A stretch of 64,000 nt of DNA, taken from positions 1-64,000 of the forward strand of contig JANXUA010000125.1 of assembly GCA_025352085.1 (NCBI GenBank). The letters run 5' to 3'. A program made the translations under genes and the position numbers. Positions 37,756 through 45,955 of the stretch are shown piece after piece; positions within the stretch are counted from its first letter, which is position 1; the number at the start of each line of letters is the position of its first letter. The stretch comes from Caulobacteraceae bacterium (GTDB lineage Bacteria; Pseudomonadota; Alphaproteobacteria; Caulobacterales; Caulobacteraceae). The notes beneath the pieces were generated by a model that did no database searches, had not been told where the DNA came from, and worked only from the letters and a program-made list of their open reading frames with translations.

Positions 37756-38222
37756 TACTTGTAGTTCTTGAACGGCGTCGGCGCCGCCGTGCCGGTGGCT
37801 TTCGCGAGCAGCCGGCCCCCGGCGTCATAGATTTCGCCCTCGGTGAAGGCGATGGTGCGGCCCCACTTCACAACCCGCCCAATCCCGCGCAGGGCGCCGG
37901 GCGCGCCGGGACGAAAAAAACTCGTTTTCATCTCGATGGTCGGCGCCACATGCGTCATGCCCGAGGCGACCATGCAGGCCACCGACATGCACTCATCGAG
38001 CATGGCGCACAGATAGCCGCCCTGGATCTGTCTCATCGGATTGAGCAGAAGCTCGGCCTTGGCGTCGAAGGTGACCTCGACCGACTTGTCGGCCTGGCTG
38101 ACGCTGACCAGGTGAAAACCCAGTGTGCGCGATCCGCTCGGTTGATTGCGGGTCGACTGAAACCGGGCCAGGATCTCCGCGTCGGTGCGCGCGGCGGGCG
38201 CGTCGGCGTGCGACGACTCCAC
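37755..38222 (-). CDS. PaaI-type hotdog-fold thioesterase
   Basis: 155 residues from a GTG at 38222 lying one base after the sspB stop. Upstream in-frame sequence is Arg/Pro-rich antisense of sspB and is excluded. The hotdog fold is seen in MRQIQGGYLCAMLDECMSVAC and THVAPTIEMKTSFFRP, the usual acyl-CoA thioesterase pattern with a catalytic acidic residue in the long helix (LDECM). Likely hydrolyses aryl- or acyl-CoA; substrate unassigned. Confidence 0.87.
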   Translation of the reverse strand: MESSHADAPAARTDAEILARFQSTRNQPSGSRTLGFHLVSVSQADKSVEVTFDAKAELLLNPMRQIQGGYLCAMLDECMSVACMVASGMTHVAPTIEMKTSFFRPGAPGALRGIGRVVKWGRTIAFTEGEIYDAGGRLLAKATGTAAPTPFKNYK

Positions 38223-38223
38223 G

Positions 38224-38706
38224 CTATTTCTTCCGGAACTGGTCGAGGGAAACGATTTTGGGACCTTCGTCGGCGGCCTCCCCGGTTGATTTCGAGGCCG
38301 GCGTCGGGGCCGGCGGCCGCGCGGCGAGCGGCTCGGCGACGGTGAATTGCAGCATGTACTGCACGCTGGGGTCATAGAACCGCATCACCGCCACGTAGGG
38401 AATGGTGAGCACCTTGGGCTGGCCGCCGAACTGCAGCGTCACCGAAAAGCCGGTCTCGCCGGGGTGGAGATCCCAGAACTGGTTCTGCAGCACGATGGTC
38501 ATTTCGTCGGGATAACGATCGACCAGATCCGCCGGGATCGACACCTCCGGCGCCCGGGTGCGGAAGCTGATATAGAAATGATGCTCGCCCGGCAGGCCGC
38601 GCGGCGACGCGGCGCGCTCCAGCGCCGCGCGAATGACCCCGCGCAGGGCGGTTTCGTGCAGGGCTTCGTAGCCCATCAGGTCGGGCGGCGGTTCATCCTT
38701 GATCAT
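38224..38706 (-). CDS. sspB: ClpXP adaptor protein SspB (alphaproteobacterial type)
   Basis: 160 residues starting MIKDEPPPDLMGYEAL. It binds ssrA-tagged proteins from stalled ribosomes and hands them to ClpXP. The substrate-binding core shows HHFYISFRTRAPEV, MTIVLQNQFWDL and FGGQPKVLTIPYVAVMRFYDPS. A disordered Pro-rich linker leads to the C-terminal ClpX-docking peptide IVSLDQFRKK. The tmRNA gene lies about 0.7 kb upstream on the same strand. No Shine-Dalgarno sequence is evident. Confidence 0.93.
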   Translation of the reverse strand: MIKDEPPPDLMGYEALHETALRGVIRAALERAASPRGLPGEHHFYISFRTRAPEVSIPADLVDRYPDEMTIVLQNQFWDLHPGETGFSVTLQFGGQPKVLTIPYVAVMRFYDPSVQYMLQFTVAEPLAARPPAPTPASKSTGEAADEGPKIVSLDQFRKK

Positions 38707-38754
38707 CGGCGCGACGGTAGCGTTCCGCGCGCGCAAGGCAAGGTCCACGCATAC

Positions 38755-38790
38755 GAAAAACGCCGCCGACCTGTTGGGGCCGGCGGCGTC
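38755..38790 (-). terminator. Rho-independent terminator
   Basis: On the minus strand a stem of GCCGCCGGCC-type sequence closing an 8-10 nt loop is followed by TTTTTT. It lies 24 nt after the mini PEP-CTERM gene and upstream of sspB, separating the two transcripts. Confidence 0.8.
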
Positions 38791-38813
38791 GAATTCGTCA
38801 ATGGCCGAAAGCC

Positions 38814-38975
38814 TCAGGCGCGAGCCCTGGCCAATTTCCGGCGCGATCGCAGGGTGTAGCCGAGGCCGGCGAAACCGATCAGCATCAGAGTCCACGAGGC
38901 GGACTCGGGAACCGTGAACGCCGTTGTGGCCAAAGCCACGCCGAGCGCGATGGTGGCAAGCGTCCTGGACGTCAT
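38814..38975 (-). CDS. minimal PEP-CTERM-like peptide (signal peptide plus sorting tail only)
   Basis: 53 residues from the ATG at 38975, preceded by a purine-rich GAAGAAGGGG. A signal-like N-terminus (RTLATIALGVALATTAF) runs directly into a PEP-CTERM-type tail: VPESASW, a hydrophobic helix (LMLIGFAGLGYTL) and a basic end RSRRKLARA. There is essentially no mature domain between. PEP-CTERM tails direct processing by exosortase/archaeosortase enzymes; none is encoded in the window. A strong terminator follows, supporting expression. Variant motif PES rather than PEP. Confidence 0.65.
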   Translation of the reverse strand: MTSRTLATIALGVALATTAFTVPESASWTLMLIGFAGLGYTLRSRRKLARARA

Positions 38976-39198
38976 TTCTCAAGCCCCTTCTTCACCAACC
39001 CGGCTCCGCGGTCCCGACACACGCGACCGCGCGAAAAACGCGCCTGCGTCAATCCGTCATGCGACAATGTGTCACGTATTTGGCGATGTCAAGGCGAAAC
39101 AGACCAGATCTGTGCGCGTTCAAGCCGATTCGGAATCGGGCAAGAGTCTTCGCATCCGCCGTCTTCAGTATAACCGCCAGTGCGTCTGCACGAAGGGT

Positions 39199-39380
39199 AA
39201 GTGGGGAGCTTCTGTTGCCAGGCGCTCCGCCATTTTTGCGTTTTGACCGGGGGCGCCCGCAACGGGCGTTGGTAAGTAGGGGGCTTCTGTTGCCAGGCGC
39301 CCGCCATCTTTGCGTTTCATTAGGGGAGCGCCCCGGCGAATTGGGGAAAGTGGGGAGCTTCTGTTGCCAGGCGCTCCCCG
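39199..39380. repeat. three-copy hairpin array next to ssrA
   Basis: Three copies start at 39199, 39274 and 39348 (spacing 75 and 74). Each has the invariant 14-nt core TTCTGTTGCCAGGC flanked by complementary arms: GGAGC/GCTCC in copies 1 and 3 (extended to GGGGAGC/GCTCCCC in copy 3) and GGGC/GCCC in copy 2. Copies 1 and 2 share about 48 bp, continuing into a T-rich GCCATTTTTGCG-type tail on the plus strand. Copy 3 touches the 3' part of ssrA. The remaining part of 38976-39198 shows no gene. Confidence 0.75.
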
Positions 39381-39660
39381 GGCCCCGCCTGGCGCTGCTA
39401 AGACACCAGGGCTTTAGGTCGAGTGGACCGGCGCTGCTTACGCGGCGACGGCATACTCTTGAGCGAAGTTATCGTTCGCAGTTAGTTAAAGGCCCGAAAC
39501 GGTGAGCCACGCCGAGAGAAAGCAACGCCTTTAGACGTCTGTCGATGCTGATCGGCCCCATGACGTCCCGCCGATAACGCGGGGGAGGAAAATGGTGGAG
39601 CCGCCGGGAATCGCACCCGGGTCCAGTCCGCTTATTACGCGCGCGTTTATCTCCATAGAC
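39381..39660 (-). ncRNA. ssrA: transfer-messenger RNA, circularly permuted two-piece form
   Basis: Read on the minus strand, the acceptor piece comes first and ends ...CGGCTCCACCA at 39593, after a T arm CCGGG-TGCGATT-CCCGG. A 33-nt spacer (39560-39592) is then removed. The coding piece begins GGGGCCG at 39559, and those seven bases pair with CGGCTCC of the acceptor end, including one G-U. The tag frame 39479-39438 reads ANDNFAQEYAVAA followed by TAA, close to the Caulobacter tag. This is the permuted alphaproteobacterial arrangement. The outer 5' (near 39660) and 3' (near 39381) ends are estimates. Confidence 0.95.
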
Positions 39661-39791
39661 CGGCAAGCCGGACACGCTGAACATAGGCGTTGGGGCGGCG
39701 CAATGGAAGGGGCTGGAGGATGGGCGTCTCGCCCGCCTTGCGTCGTCGCGAAAGGTTTGCAGCGACGAACGGGACGCCCACCCTGCGGGAT

Positions 39792-40349
39792 TCAGCTCGC
39801 CTCGACCCCGCGCTCGATGGAGAGGACGCCGGTGCGGGAGACTTCCGCCAGGCCGAGCGGCCGCATCAGGCCGATGAATTTGTCGATCTTGCCCGGCGCG
39901 CCGGTGATCTCGAAGATGAAGCCGGTGCGGGTGGTGTCGATGACGCGGGTGCGGAAGATTTCAGCCAGCCGCAGGGACTCGGCGCGGTCGGCGCCGGCGC
40001 CGTTCACCTTGACCAGAGCCAGTTCCCGCTCGGCGCCGTTGGGGTCGGTGGTGACGTTGTGGACGTGCCGGGTCGAAACCATCTTTTGCAGCTGGGCTTC
40101 GATCTGGGCGAGAACCTGGGCCGTGCCGCGGGTGACGATGGTGATGCGGCTGGCCCCCGATCCCCGGTCGGTCTCGGCGACGGTGAGGCTCTCGATATTG
40201 TAGCCGCGCGCTGCGAACAGGCCGACCACCCGGTGCAGGACGCCCGGCTCGTTGTCGACCAGAACGGCGAAGGTGGCGAGGGCTTCGGCCTCGTCGGCGT
40301 GGCCCATGTCATAGGCGGAGGCCGGCGAGTCGGCGGGGGTTCTGGTCAT
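39792..40349 (-). CDS. ilvH: acetolactate synthase small regulatory subunit
   Basis: 185 residues. An N-terminal ACT domain (TFAVLVDNEPGVLHRVVGLFAARGYNIESL) binds the feedback inhibitor valine, and the C-terminal domain contacts the catalytic subunit. It raises activity of the large subunit encoded immediately upstream, with a one-base TAATG overlap that should couple translation. In Caulobacter this pair is called ilvBN, so ilvN is an equivalent name. Confidence 0.94.
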   Translation of the reverse strand: MTRTPADSPASAYDMGHADEAEALATFAVLVDNEPGVLHRVVGLFAARGYNIESLTVAETDRGSGASRITIVTRGTAQVLAQIEAQLQKMVSTRHVHNVTTDPNGAERELALVKVNGAGADRAESLRLAEIFRTRVIDTTRTGFIFEITGAPGKIDKFIGLMRPLGLAEVSRTGVLSIERGVEAS

Positions 40350-42157
40350 TACACCAGCCCCCGGCCGCCGGCGTCGATCACCGAACCGATGTCGCGGGCG
40401 TCTTCGCCCAGCAGCATGTCATTGTGCGCCTTGCCCGAGGGGATCATCGGGAAACAGTTTTCCTCCCGCTCCACGCGGCAGTCGAAGATCACCGGCAGCG
40501 GCGTGTCGATCATTTCCTCGATCTTGGCGTCCAGTTCGCCCGGCGTGTGGGCGCGGAGGCCCACGGCGCCGAACGCTTCGGCCATCTTCACGAAATCGGG
40601 CATGCTGGCCGAATAGGAATGGCTGTAACGCTCGCCGTGCAGAAGCTGCTGCCATTGGCGCACCATGCCCATCCATTCGTTGTTGAGAATGAAGATCTTG
40701 ATCGGCAGGTCGTATTGGATGGCCGTGGACATTTCCTGCATGGTCATCTGCACCGAGGCGTCGCCGGCGATGTCGATGACCAGGCTTTTGGGGTGGGCGA
40801 TCTGCACGCCGACCGCGGCGGGCAGGCCATAGCCCATCGTCCCCAAGCCGCCGGAGGTCATCCAGCGGTGCGGTTCCTGGAATTGGTAGAACTGCGCCGC
40901 CCACATCTGATGCTGGCCGACTTCGGTGGTGATGTAGGTGTCGCGGTCCTTGGTCAAAGCGTAGAGGCGTTCGACAGCGTATTGCGGTTTGATGACCTCG
41001 GTCGACGGTCGATAGCGCAGGCAGTCGCGCGCGCGCCAGGCCTCGATCTGCTCCCGCCATGGCGCCAGGCGCTTGGCGTCCGGCCCCTGGCGATGGCGTT
41101 TGCAGGCGGCGATCAAGGCGGTCAGCACCTTGCCCGCGTCGCCAATAATGCCGACGTCGGCGCGCACGATCTTGTTGATCGACGACGGGTCGATGTCGAT
41201 GTGGATCTTCTTCGAGCCGGGCGAAAAGGCGTCCAGGCGCCCGGTCACCCGATCGTCGAAGCGCGCGCCGACGGCGATCATCACGTCGCAGTCGTGCATG
41301 GCGTTGTTGGCTTCAAAGGTTCCGTGCATGCCGACCAGGCCCAGCCAGGCCGGATCGCCGGCGGGAAAGGCGCCCAGACCCATCAGAGTCGAGGTCACCG
41401 GCGCGCCGGTGAGCGCCGCCAGCTCGCGTAAGGATGCGCTCGCCGCCGGTCCCGCGTTGATCACCCCGCCGCCGGTGTAAAACAATGGCCGGCGGGCGCC
41501 CACGATCAGCGCGGCGGCCTGGGCGATCGCGGCCGGCTCGCCCTCGGTGCGCGGCTGATAGTTATGCAGGGGCCGCGCCTGAGCGGGACCCACATAGGCG
41601 CCGCTGGCGAACTGCACGTCCTTGGGAATGTCGATGACCACCGGCCCGGGGCGTCCAGAGGTCGCGATGGCGAAGGCTTCGTGCATGACGCGCGGCAGAT
41701 CGGCGATGTTCTTCACCAGATAGTTGTGCTTGGTGCACGAGCGGGTGATGCCGACGGTGTCGCATTCCTGAAAGGCGTCGGTGCCGATCAGATGCGTGGG
41801 CACCTGGCCGGTGATGACCACCAGCGGGATGGAATCCATCAGGGCGTCGACAATGCCGGTGACCGCATTGGTGGCGCCGGGGCCGGAGGTGACCAGAACC
41901 ACGCCGCACTTGCCGGTGGAACGGGCGTAGCCTTCGGCGGCGTGGGTCGCGCCCTGCTCGTGGCGCACCAGAACGTGGCGCAGGCGCGGCTCGTGAAACA
42001 GGGCGTCATAGATTGGCAGCACCGCGCCGCCGGGATAGCCGAAGAGGTCGGTGACGCCCTGATCGACCAGGGCGCGCACGACCATTTCGGCGCCGGTCAT
42101 GATCTCCGCGGCGGTGGCGGCGGGCTGCGAGGCTTTGATCTGGGTATGGGCGGTCAT
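40349..42157 (-). CDS. ilvB: acetolactate synthase large catalytic subunit
   Basis: 602 residues, thiamine-diphosphate enzyme catalysing the first common step of valine, leucine and isoleucine synthesis. Motifs: GYPGGAVLPIYDAL, the catalytic-Glu segment VRHEQGATHAAEGYARSTG, FAD-binding middle domain, and the ThDP motif from IAGDASVQMTMQE to FILNNEW. It is preceded by a leader peptide and intrinsic terminator, indicating attenuation. Confidence 0.95.
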   Translation of the reverse strand: MTAHTQIKASQPAATAAEIMTGAEMVVRALVDQGVTDLFGYPGGAVLPIYDALFHEPRLRHVLVRHEQGATHAAEGYARSTGKCGVVLVTSGPGATNAVTGIVDALMDSIPLVVITGQVPTHLIGTDAFQECDTVGITRSCTKHNYLVKNIADLPRVMHEAFAIATSGRPGPVVIDIPKDVQFASGAYVGPAQARPLHNYQPRTEGEPAAIAQAAALIVGARRPLFYTGGGVINAGPAASASLRELAALTGAPVTSTLMGLGAFPAGDPAWLGLVGMHGTFEANNAMHDCDVMIAVGARFDDRVTGRLDAFSPGSKKIHIDIDPSSINKIVRADVGIIGDAGKVLTALIAACKRHRQGPDAKRLAPWREQIEAWRARDCLRYRPSTEVIKPQYAVERLYALTKDRDTYITTEVGQHQMWAAQFYQFQEPHRWMTSGGLGTMGYGLPAAVGVQIAHPKSLVIDIAGDASVQMTMQEMSTAIQYDLPIKIFILNNEWMGMVRQWQQLLHGERYSHSYSASMPDFVKMAEAFGAVGLRAHTPGELDAKIEEMIDTPLPVIFDCRVEREENCFPMIPSGKAHNDMLLGEDARDIGSVIDAGGRGLV

Positions 42158-42182
42158 GGCGATATCTGCGTTGTTTTAAGGG

Positions 42183-42209
42183 CAAGAAAAAAGGCCCGCG
42201 AGGGGCCTT
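42183..42209 (-). terminator. attenuator terminator of the ilvB operon
   Basis: AAGGCCC-CTCGC-GGGCCTT hairpin (42191-42209) followed by TTTTC-rich sequence on the minus strand, 26 nt before the ilvB start. An upstream 8-bp hairpin GGACTCTT/AAGAGTCC (42232-42252) overlaps the end of the leader peptide, the layout expected when ribosome position decides between alternative structures. Confidence 0.85.
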
Positions 42210-42242
42210 GTAAACACGATCAGCAACAAGCGGACTCTTTAT

Positions 42243-42296
42243 TCAAGAGTCCGTCGTGACTGATCGCCGTCTAAGTACGATGTACGCCGCGCGCAT
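42243..42296 (-). CDS. ilv leader peptide (17 residues)
   Basis: ATG at 42296 begins MRAAYIVLRRRSVTTDS and stops at 42243-42245. Ile, Val and Leu codons (ATC GTA CTT) are adjacent in the middle, and a further Val follows, so starvation for the pathway products would stall a ribosome there. The peptide end overlaps the first hairpin and the terminator lies 34 nt further on. Attenuation of ilvBN with such a leader has been reported in Caulobacter crescentus, as I remember it. Confidence 0.75.
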   Translation of the reverse strand: MRAAYIVLRRRSVTTDS

Positions 42297-42320
42297 GGGT
42301 GGAACTCCAACGAAGGCGGC

Positions 42321-42351
42321 AATAAGTGACCCACTCGGCGGGTCGGGTCAA
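42321..42351 (-). promoter_or_regulatory. candidate ilvB operon promoter
   Basis: TTGACC (42346-42351 on the minus strand) and CTTATT (42321-42326), 19 nt apart, lie 25-55 nt upstream of the leader peptide. The spacing is slightly long for a sigma-70 promoter, so the call is tentative. Confidence 0.4.
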
Positions 42352-42451
42352 GCGAAATTGACCGCAGGACATCTCTCCAACCGCAACGGGAGGAAGAATT
42401 TACCCCTGTCGATCCGAACCTACCGTTGCACCCCGTATCTCGCCGCATCGG

Positions 42452-43429
42452 TCAGAAGTGCCGCCAGCCCGGCTGTTCGACGGGGATCGGCGCTCCGGCG
42501 TGAGACACTCTTACCCCGCTTGTGGCATCGAATGTTCCGATGATGGCTGCCAAAATCCCCTGGGCCTCAACCGCCGCGATCAGGGCGGACGCGTCCGCCG
42601 GCGTAACCGCGCAAACCAGGGCGTAGTCGTCGCCGCCGGTCGCGAGGGCGAGACTGGCCGCCGCCTGGTCCCGTTGGGCGCTCAGCCAGGCGCGGCCCCC
42701 GGTCGACAGCGGAAGCTGATCGAGCTGGATCGACAGGCCCAGACCGCTGGCGTCGGCGATGTGTCCGGCGTCGGCGATCAGCCCGTCGGAGACGTCGGCG
42801 GCGGCGTGGGCGTGGTCCAGCAGGGCTTGCCCGAGCGAGATCAGGGGTTCGGGCAGACGGTAACGGTTCGCCAGCACCCCGCCTGGATCGACGATCTCAC
42901 CGCGCGCCGCGCGTAGGCCCAGGGCGCCATCGCCAATCGCGCCGCAGACGACGATCAGATCGCCCGCCCTGGCGCCCGATCGCAACACCGCGCGGCCCCG
43001 CGGCGTCCAGCCCAGAACGGTGGCGCTGACGGTGAAGGGGCCCGGCGTCGACACCGTGTCGCCGCCGAGGAGGGCGACGCCAAAGCCTTCCCCGTCGCGC
43101 GCGAGGCCCTGCTTGAAATCGTCGCGCCAGGCCTGATCGCGATCGCCGGGCCAGGCGGTCATGAGGAAATAGCCGAACGGCTCGGCGGCCTTGGCGGCGA
43201 GGTCGGAGAGGGCCGTGCGCAGCAGCCGCCGGGCGATGATGTCCGGGGCCTCGCCGACAAGGAAATGCACGCCCTCGACCATGGCGTCCTTGGATATGAC
43301 CAGATCAAAGCCCGGCCGCGCGGGGATGACCGCCGCATCGTCGCGCAGATCCAGGGCCCGCGGATCGCCGCGCGTCAGCGGGCGTAAGGCCGCGATCCAG
43401 GCAAATTCGTCAGGCGGCGGACGCGTCAC
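42452..43429 (-). CDS. thiL: thiamine-monophosphate kinase
   Basis: 325 residues of the PurM/ThiL fold. It phosphorylates thiamine monophosphate to the coenzyme. Motifs: [38 protein letters not shown] glycine-poor core, [27 protein letters not shown] and GGDDYALV. It is last in the run glyA-nrdR-nusB-thiL, and its start overlaps nusB by 20 nt. nusB-thiL linkage is widespread. Confidence 0.94.
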   Translation of the reverse strand: MTRPPPDEFAWIAALRPLTRGDPRALDLRDDAAVIPARPGFDLVISKDAMVEGVHFLVGEAPDIIARRLLRTALSDLAAKAAEPFGYFLMTAWPGDRDQAWRDDFKQGLARDGEGFGVALLGGDTVSTPGPFTVSATVLGWTPRGRAVLRSGARAGDLIVVCGAIGDGALGLRAARGEIVDPGGVLANRYRLPEPLISLGQALLDHAHAAADVSDGLIADAGHIADASGLGLSIQLDQLPLSTGGRAWLSAQRDQAAASLALATGGDDYALVCAVTPADASALIAAVEAQGILAAIIGTFDATSGVRVSHAGAPIPVEQPGWRHF

Positions 43430-43907
43430 GGGCGATGGCGTCCAAGACGCCGTTTATGAAGCCGGGTTCGGTCCCCGAGAAGAAGGATTTGGCGATCTCG
43501 ACATATTCGTCCATCACCACCTCGCCGGGCACATCGCGGCGCTCCGTCAGCTCGAAGACGGCGCAACGCAATATGGCCCGCGCCGTGGCGTCAAGCCGGT
43601 CCAGCCGCCAGTTCGCGGCCAGATGGGCGCGAATGGCGCGGTCGATCGCGGTCTGATGCTCCACCACCCCGCGCGCCAGGGCGTCGAAGAAGGCTTCGTC
43701 CGCCGCCGCCAAGGGCGCGCCGTCGATATCGGTCTCGAAGCGATGGTCGTGGAACTCGCGCACCACGCTTTCCACGCCCGAGCCGGCGGCCTCCATCTGA
43801 TACAGCGCCTGGACGGCGGCCAGCCGGGCGACCGACCGAGCCTGCCTTTGCGACACGCCTTTGGGCGAGGCGGTTTTGGGCGCGGCGCCATTGGGTTGAC
43901 CGGTCAT
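43410..43907 (-). CDS. nusB: transcription antitermination protein NusB
   Basis: 165 residues, all-helical NusB domain: [16 protein letters not shown] near the start and [33 protein letters not shown] in the C-terminal half, here split as two motifs. NusB with NusE binds boxA RNA during rRNA transcription. Its start overlaps nrdR by 4 nt and its stop overlaps thiL by 20 nt, so it lies mid-operon. Confidence 0.94.
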   Translation of the reverse strand: MTGQPNGAAPKTASPKGVSQRQARSVARLAAVQALYQMEAAGSGVESVVREFHDHRFETDIDGAPLAAADEAFFDALARGVVEHQTAIDRAIRAHLAANWRLDRLDATARAILRCAVFELTERRDVPGEVVMDEYVEIAKSFFSGTEPGFINGVLDAIARDASAA

Positions 43908-44386
43908 GCGTCTTTGTCTTCGGGGGCGACGTCCTCGGCCAGGCCCTCGTCATTGAGGAACTGGGCGAAATCCTGGGTCTCGCGAAAGTCGCGATAGACC
44001 GAGGCGTAGCGAACATACGCAACGTCATCCAACGCTTTGAGCGCCTTCATGACCATTTCACCGACGACAGTCGAGGCCAGCTCGGTTTCGCCCATGCTTT
44101 CGAGCTGACGGATGATGGCGTTGACCATGCGCTCCACCCTTTCCGCCTCGACCGGACGCTTGCGGGTGGCGATGGAGATCGAACGCACCAGCTTTTCGCG
44201 ATCGAACGGCGCCCGACGGCCCGAACGCTTGAGAATGGTCAGTTCGCGCAGTTGCACCCGCTCGAAGGTGGTGAAGCGTCCGCCGCATTCGGGGCACAGC
44301 CGCCGCCGGCGGATCGCCGCGCCGTCTTCCGACGGGCGGCTGTCCTTGACCTGGCTTTCCATCTCACCGCAGAACGGGCAGCGCAC
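43904..44386 (-). CDS. nrdR: transcriptional repressor NrdR
   Basis: 160 residues. Zinc ribbon Cys3, Cys6, Cys31, Cys34 ([10 protein letters not shown] and [10 protein letters not shown]), then an ATP-cone domain ([15 protein letters not shown]). NrdR senses dATP/ATP and represses ribonucleotide reductase genes. It follows glyA by 5 nt and precedes nusB with a 4-nt overlap, a common alphaproteobacterial order. Confidence 0.96.
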   Translation of the reverse strand: MRCPFCGEMESQVKDSRPSEDGAAIRRRRLCPECGGRFTTFERVQLRELTILKRSGRRAPFDREKLVRSISIATRKRPVEAERVERMVNAIIRQLESMGETELASTVVGEMVMKALKALDDVAYVRYASVYRDFRETQDFAQFLNDEGLAEDVAPEDKDA

Positions 44387-44391
44387 GCGCG

Positions 44392-45696
44392 TCAGCCGTA
44401 GATCGGAAAGCGTGACGTGAGCGCGGCGACTTGGGCGCGCACCCGCGCCTCGACCTCACCGTTGCCGTCTTCGCCGTTGACGGCCAGGCCGTCGACCACT
44501 TCGGCGATCAGCTGGCCGATCTTGCGAAACTCGGCCGGGGCAAAGCCGCGCGTCGTCCCCGCCGGCGTGCCGACGCGGATGCCGGAGGTGACCATGGGCG
44601 GGGCGGGATCGAATGGGATGCCGTTCTTGTTGCAGGTGATGTTGGCCCGCTCCAGGCTTTGCTCGGCCGCCGTGCCGGTCACGCCCTTGGGGCGCAGATC
44701 GACCAGCATCAGATGGCTGTCGGTGCCGCCCGAGACGATATTCAGGCCCGACCCGGCCAGGGCGTCGGCCAAGGCATGGGCGTTGTCGATCACCCGGCGG
44801 GCGTAAGCCTTGAATTCCGGCGTCAGGGCTTCGCCGAAGGCCACCGCCTTGGCGGCGATGACGTGCATCAGCGGCCCGCCCTGCAGGCCCGGAAACACCG
44901 CCGAATCGATCTTCTTGCCGAGTTTGAGGTCGTTGGAGAGGATCATCCCGCCGCGCGGCCCGCGCAGCGTCTTGTGCGTGGTGGTGGTGACGACGTGGGC
45001 GTGCTGCATTGGGCTGGGAAACACCCCGGCCGCCACCAGTCCGGCGAAATGGGCCATGTCGACCATCAGCTTGGCGCCAACGCTGTCGGCCACTTCGCGG
45101 AACCTGGCGAAATCGATGGTGCGCGAATAGGCCGATCCGCCGGCGATGATGATCTTCGGCTGACACTCCGTGGCGATATCGGCCAGGGAGTCATAGTCGA
45201 TTATCTGGTCCTGGGTGCGCACCGTGTAGGGCACCGGGTGGAACCATTTGCCCGACTGGTTGACTGACTTGCCGTGGGTCAAGTGCCCGCCAGCGGCCAG
45301 ATCCATGCCCATGAAGGTGTCGCCGGGCTTCATGATCGCCATGAACACCGCCTGGTTGGCCTGCGAGCCGGAATGCGGCTGCACATTGGCCCAGGCGCAA
45401 CCGAACAGGGCCTTGGCCCGCTCTATGGCCAGAGTCTCGACCTCGTCGACGTATTCGCAGCCGCCGTAATAGCGCTTTCCGGGATAGCCCTCGGCGTATT
45501 TGTTGGTCAGCACCGAGCCCTGCGCCTCCAGCACGGCGCGCGAGACGATGTTTTCTGAGGCTATCAGCTCGATCTGGCCCTGCTGTCGGGCGAACTCGCG
45601 CCCGATCATGCCCGCGACGGCGCTGTCGCGCGCGGCCAGATCGGCGGAGAAGAAAGGATCGGCGGCGTCGTTTGACGCCTCTAGCGTTACGCTCAA
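44392..45696 (-). CDS. glyA: serine hydroxymethyltransferase
   Basis: 434 residues, PLP enzyme converting serine and THF to glycine and methylene-THF, the main one-carbon source feeding metF and purH. Motifs: [36 protein letters not shown], and [15 protein letters not shown] with the PLP lysine. First gene of the glyA-nrdR-nusB-thiL run. Confidence 0.97.
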   Translation of the reverse strand: MSVTLEASNDAADPFFSADLAARDSAVAGMIGREFARQQGQIELIASENIVSRAVLEAQGSVLTNKYAEGYPGKRYYGGCEYVDEVETLAIERAKALFGCAWANVQPHSGSQANQAVFMAIMKPGDTFMGMDLAAGGHLTHGKSVNQSGKWFHPVPYTVRTQDQIIDYDSLADIATECQPKIIIAGGSAYSRTIDFARFREVADSVGAKLMVDMAHFAGLVAAGVFPSPMQHAHVVTTTTHKTLRGPRGGMILSNDLKLGKKIDSAVFPGLQGGPLMHVIAAKAVAFGEALTPEFKAYARRVIDNAHALADALAGSGLNIVSGGTDSHLMLVDLRPKGVTGTAAEQSLERANITCNKNGIPFDPAPPMVTSGIRVGTPAGTTRGFAPAEFRKIGQLIAEVVDGLAVNGEDGNGEVEARVRAQVAALTSRFPIYG

Positions 45697-45782
45697 GACG
45701 ATGGCTCCCTGGCGAGTCGTGGTGCGGGCCGCCTTCTTAAACCCGTTTGCGGCGCGATCAACCGCGAGCCCCGATTCTGGCC

Positions 45783-45893
45783 TTAGCCGAAGCCTTCATA
45801 GCTTAAGACCGCGCCGCGCAGGACCGTGCTAAGAAACCACAGCGCGACCGCGACGGCGCCGCACCCCAATATCAGTAAGATCAACGACCGCAT
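45783..45893 (-). CDS. 36-residue membrane peptide
   Basis: An ATG at 45893 behind GAGGGG opens a 36-codon frame between hemA and glyA. It encodes [20 protein letters not shown], one hydrophobic helix, then a short polar tail ending LSYEGFG. The ribosome site and a clean single transmembrane profile support a real small gene; no homology can be stated. Confidence 0.45.
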   Translation of the reverse strand: MRSLILLILGCGAVAVALWFLSTVLRGAVLSYEGFG

Positions 45894-45955
45894 CGCCGCC
45901 CCTCACAACCTCTTCCGCTTCGTTGGTGGCGAGCTAAAAAGAGGGAATGGCCTTC

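Noticed and set aside
38222..38375. Longer N-terminus for the thioesterase
   Set aside because: The extra residues are Arg/Pro-rich and antiparallel-frame sequence of sspB; a GTG directly after the sspB stop gives the family length.
39089..39307. Minus-strand frame with repeated WQQK-PTY motif inside the hairpin array
   Set aside because: The apparent protein repeat is simply translation of the hairpin repeats. The third copy is out of frame (74 instead of 75 nt), and arm covariation supports an RNA rather than a protein explanation.
39199..39380. CRISPR-like array
   Set aside because: Only three units, each itself a hairpin, with spacers that share sequence between copies 1 and 2; no cas genes.
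39593..39660. An ordinary tRNA gene
   Set aside because: It has a T arm and CCA but no D arm or anticodon arm; the 5' acceptor strand is supplied by the downstream coding piece of ssrA.
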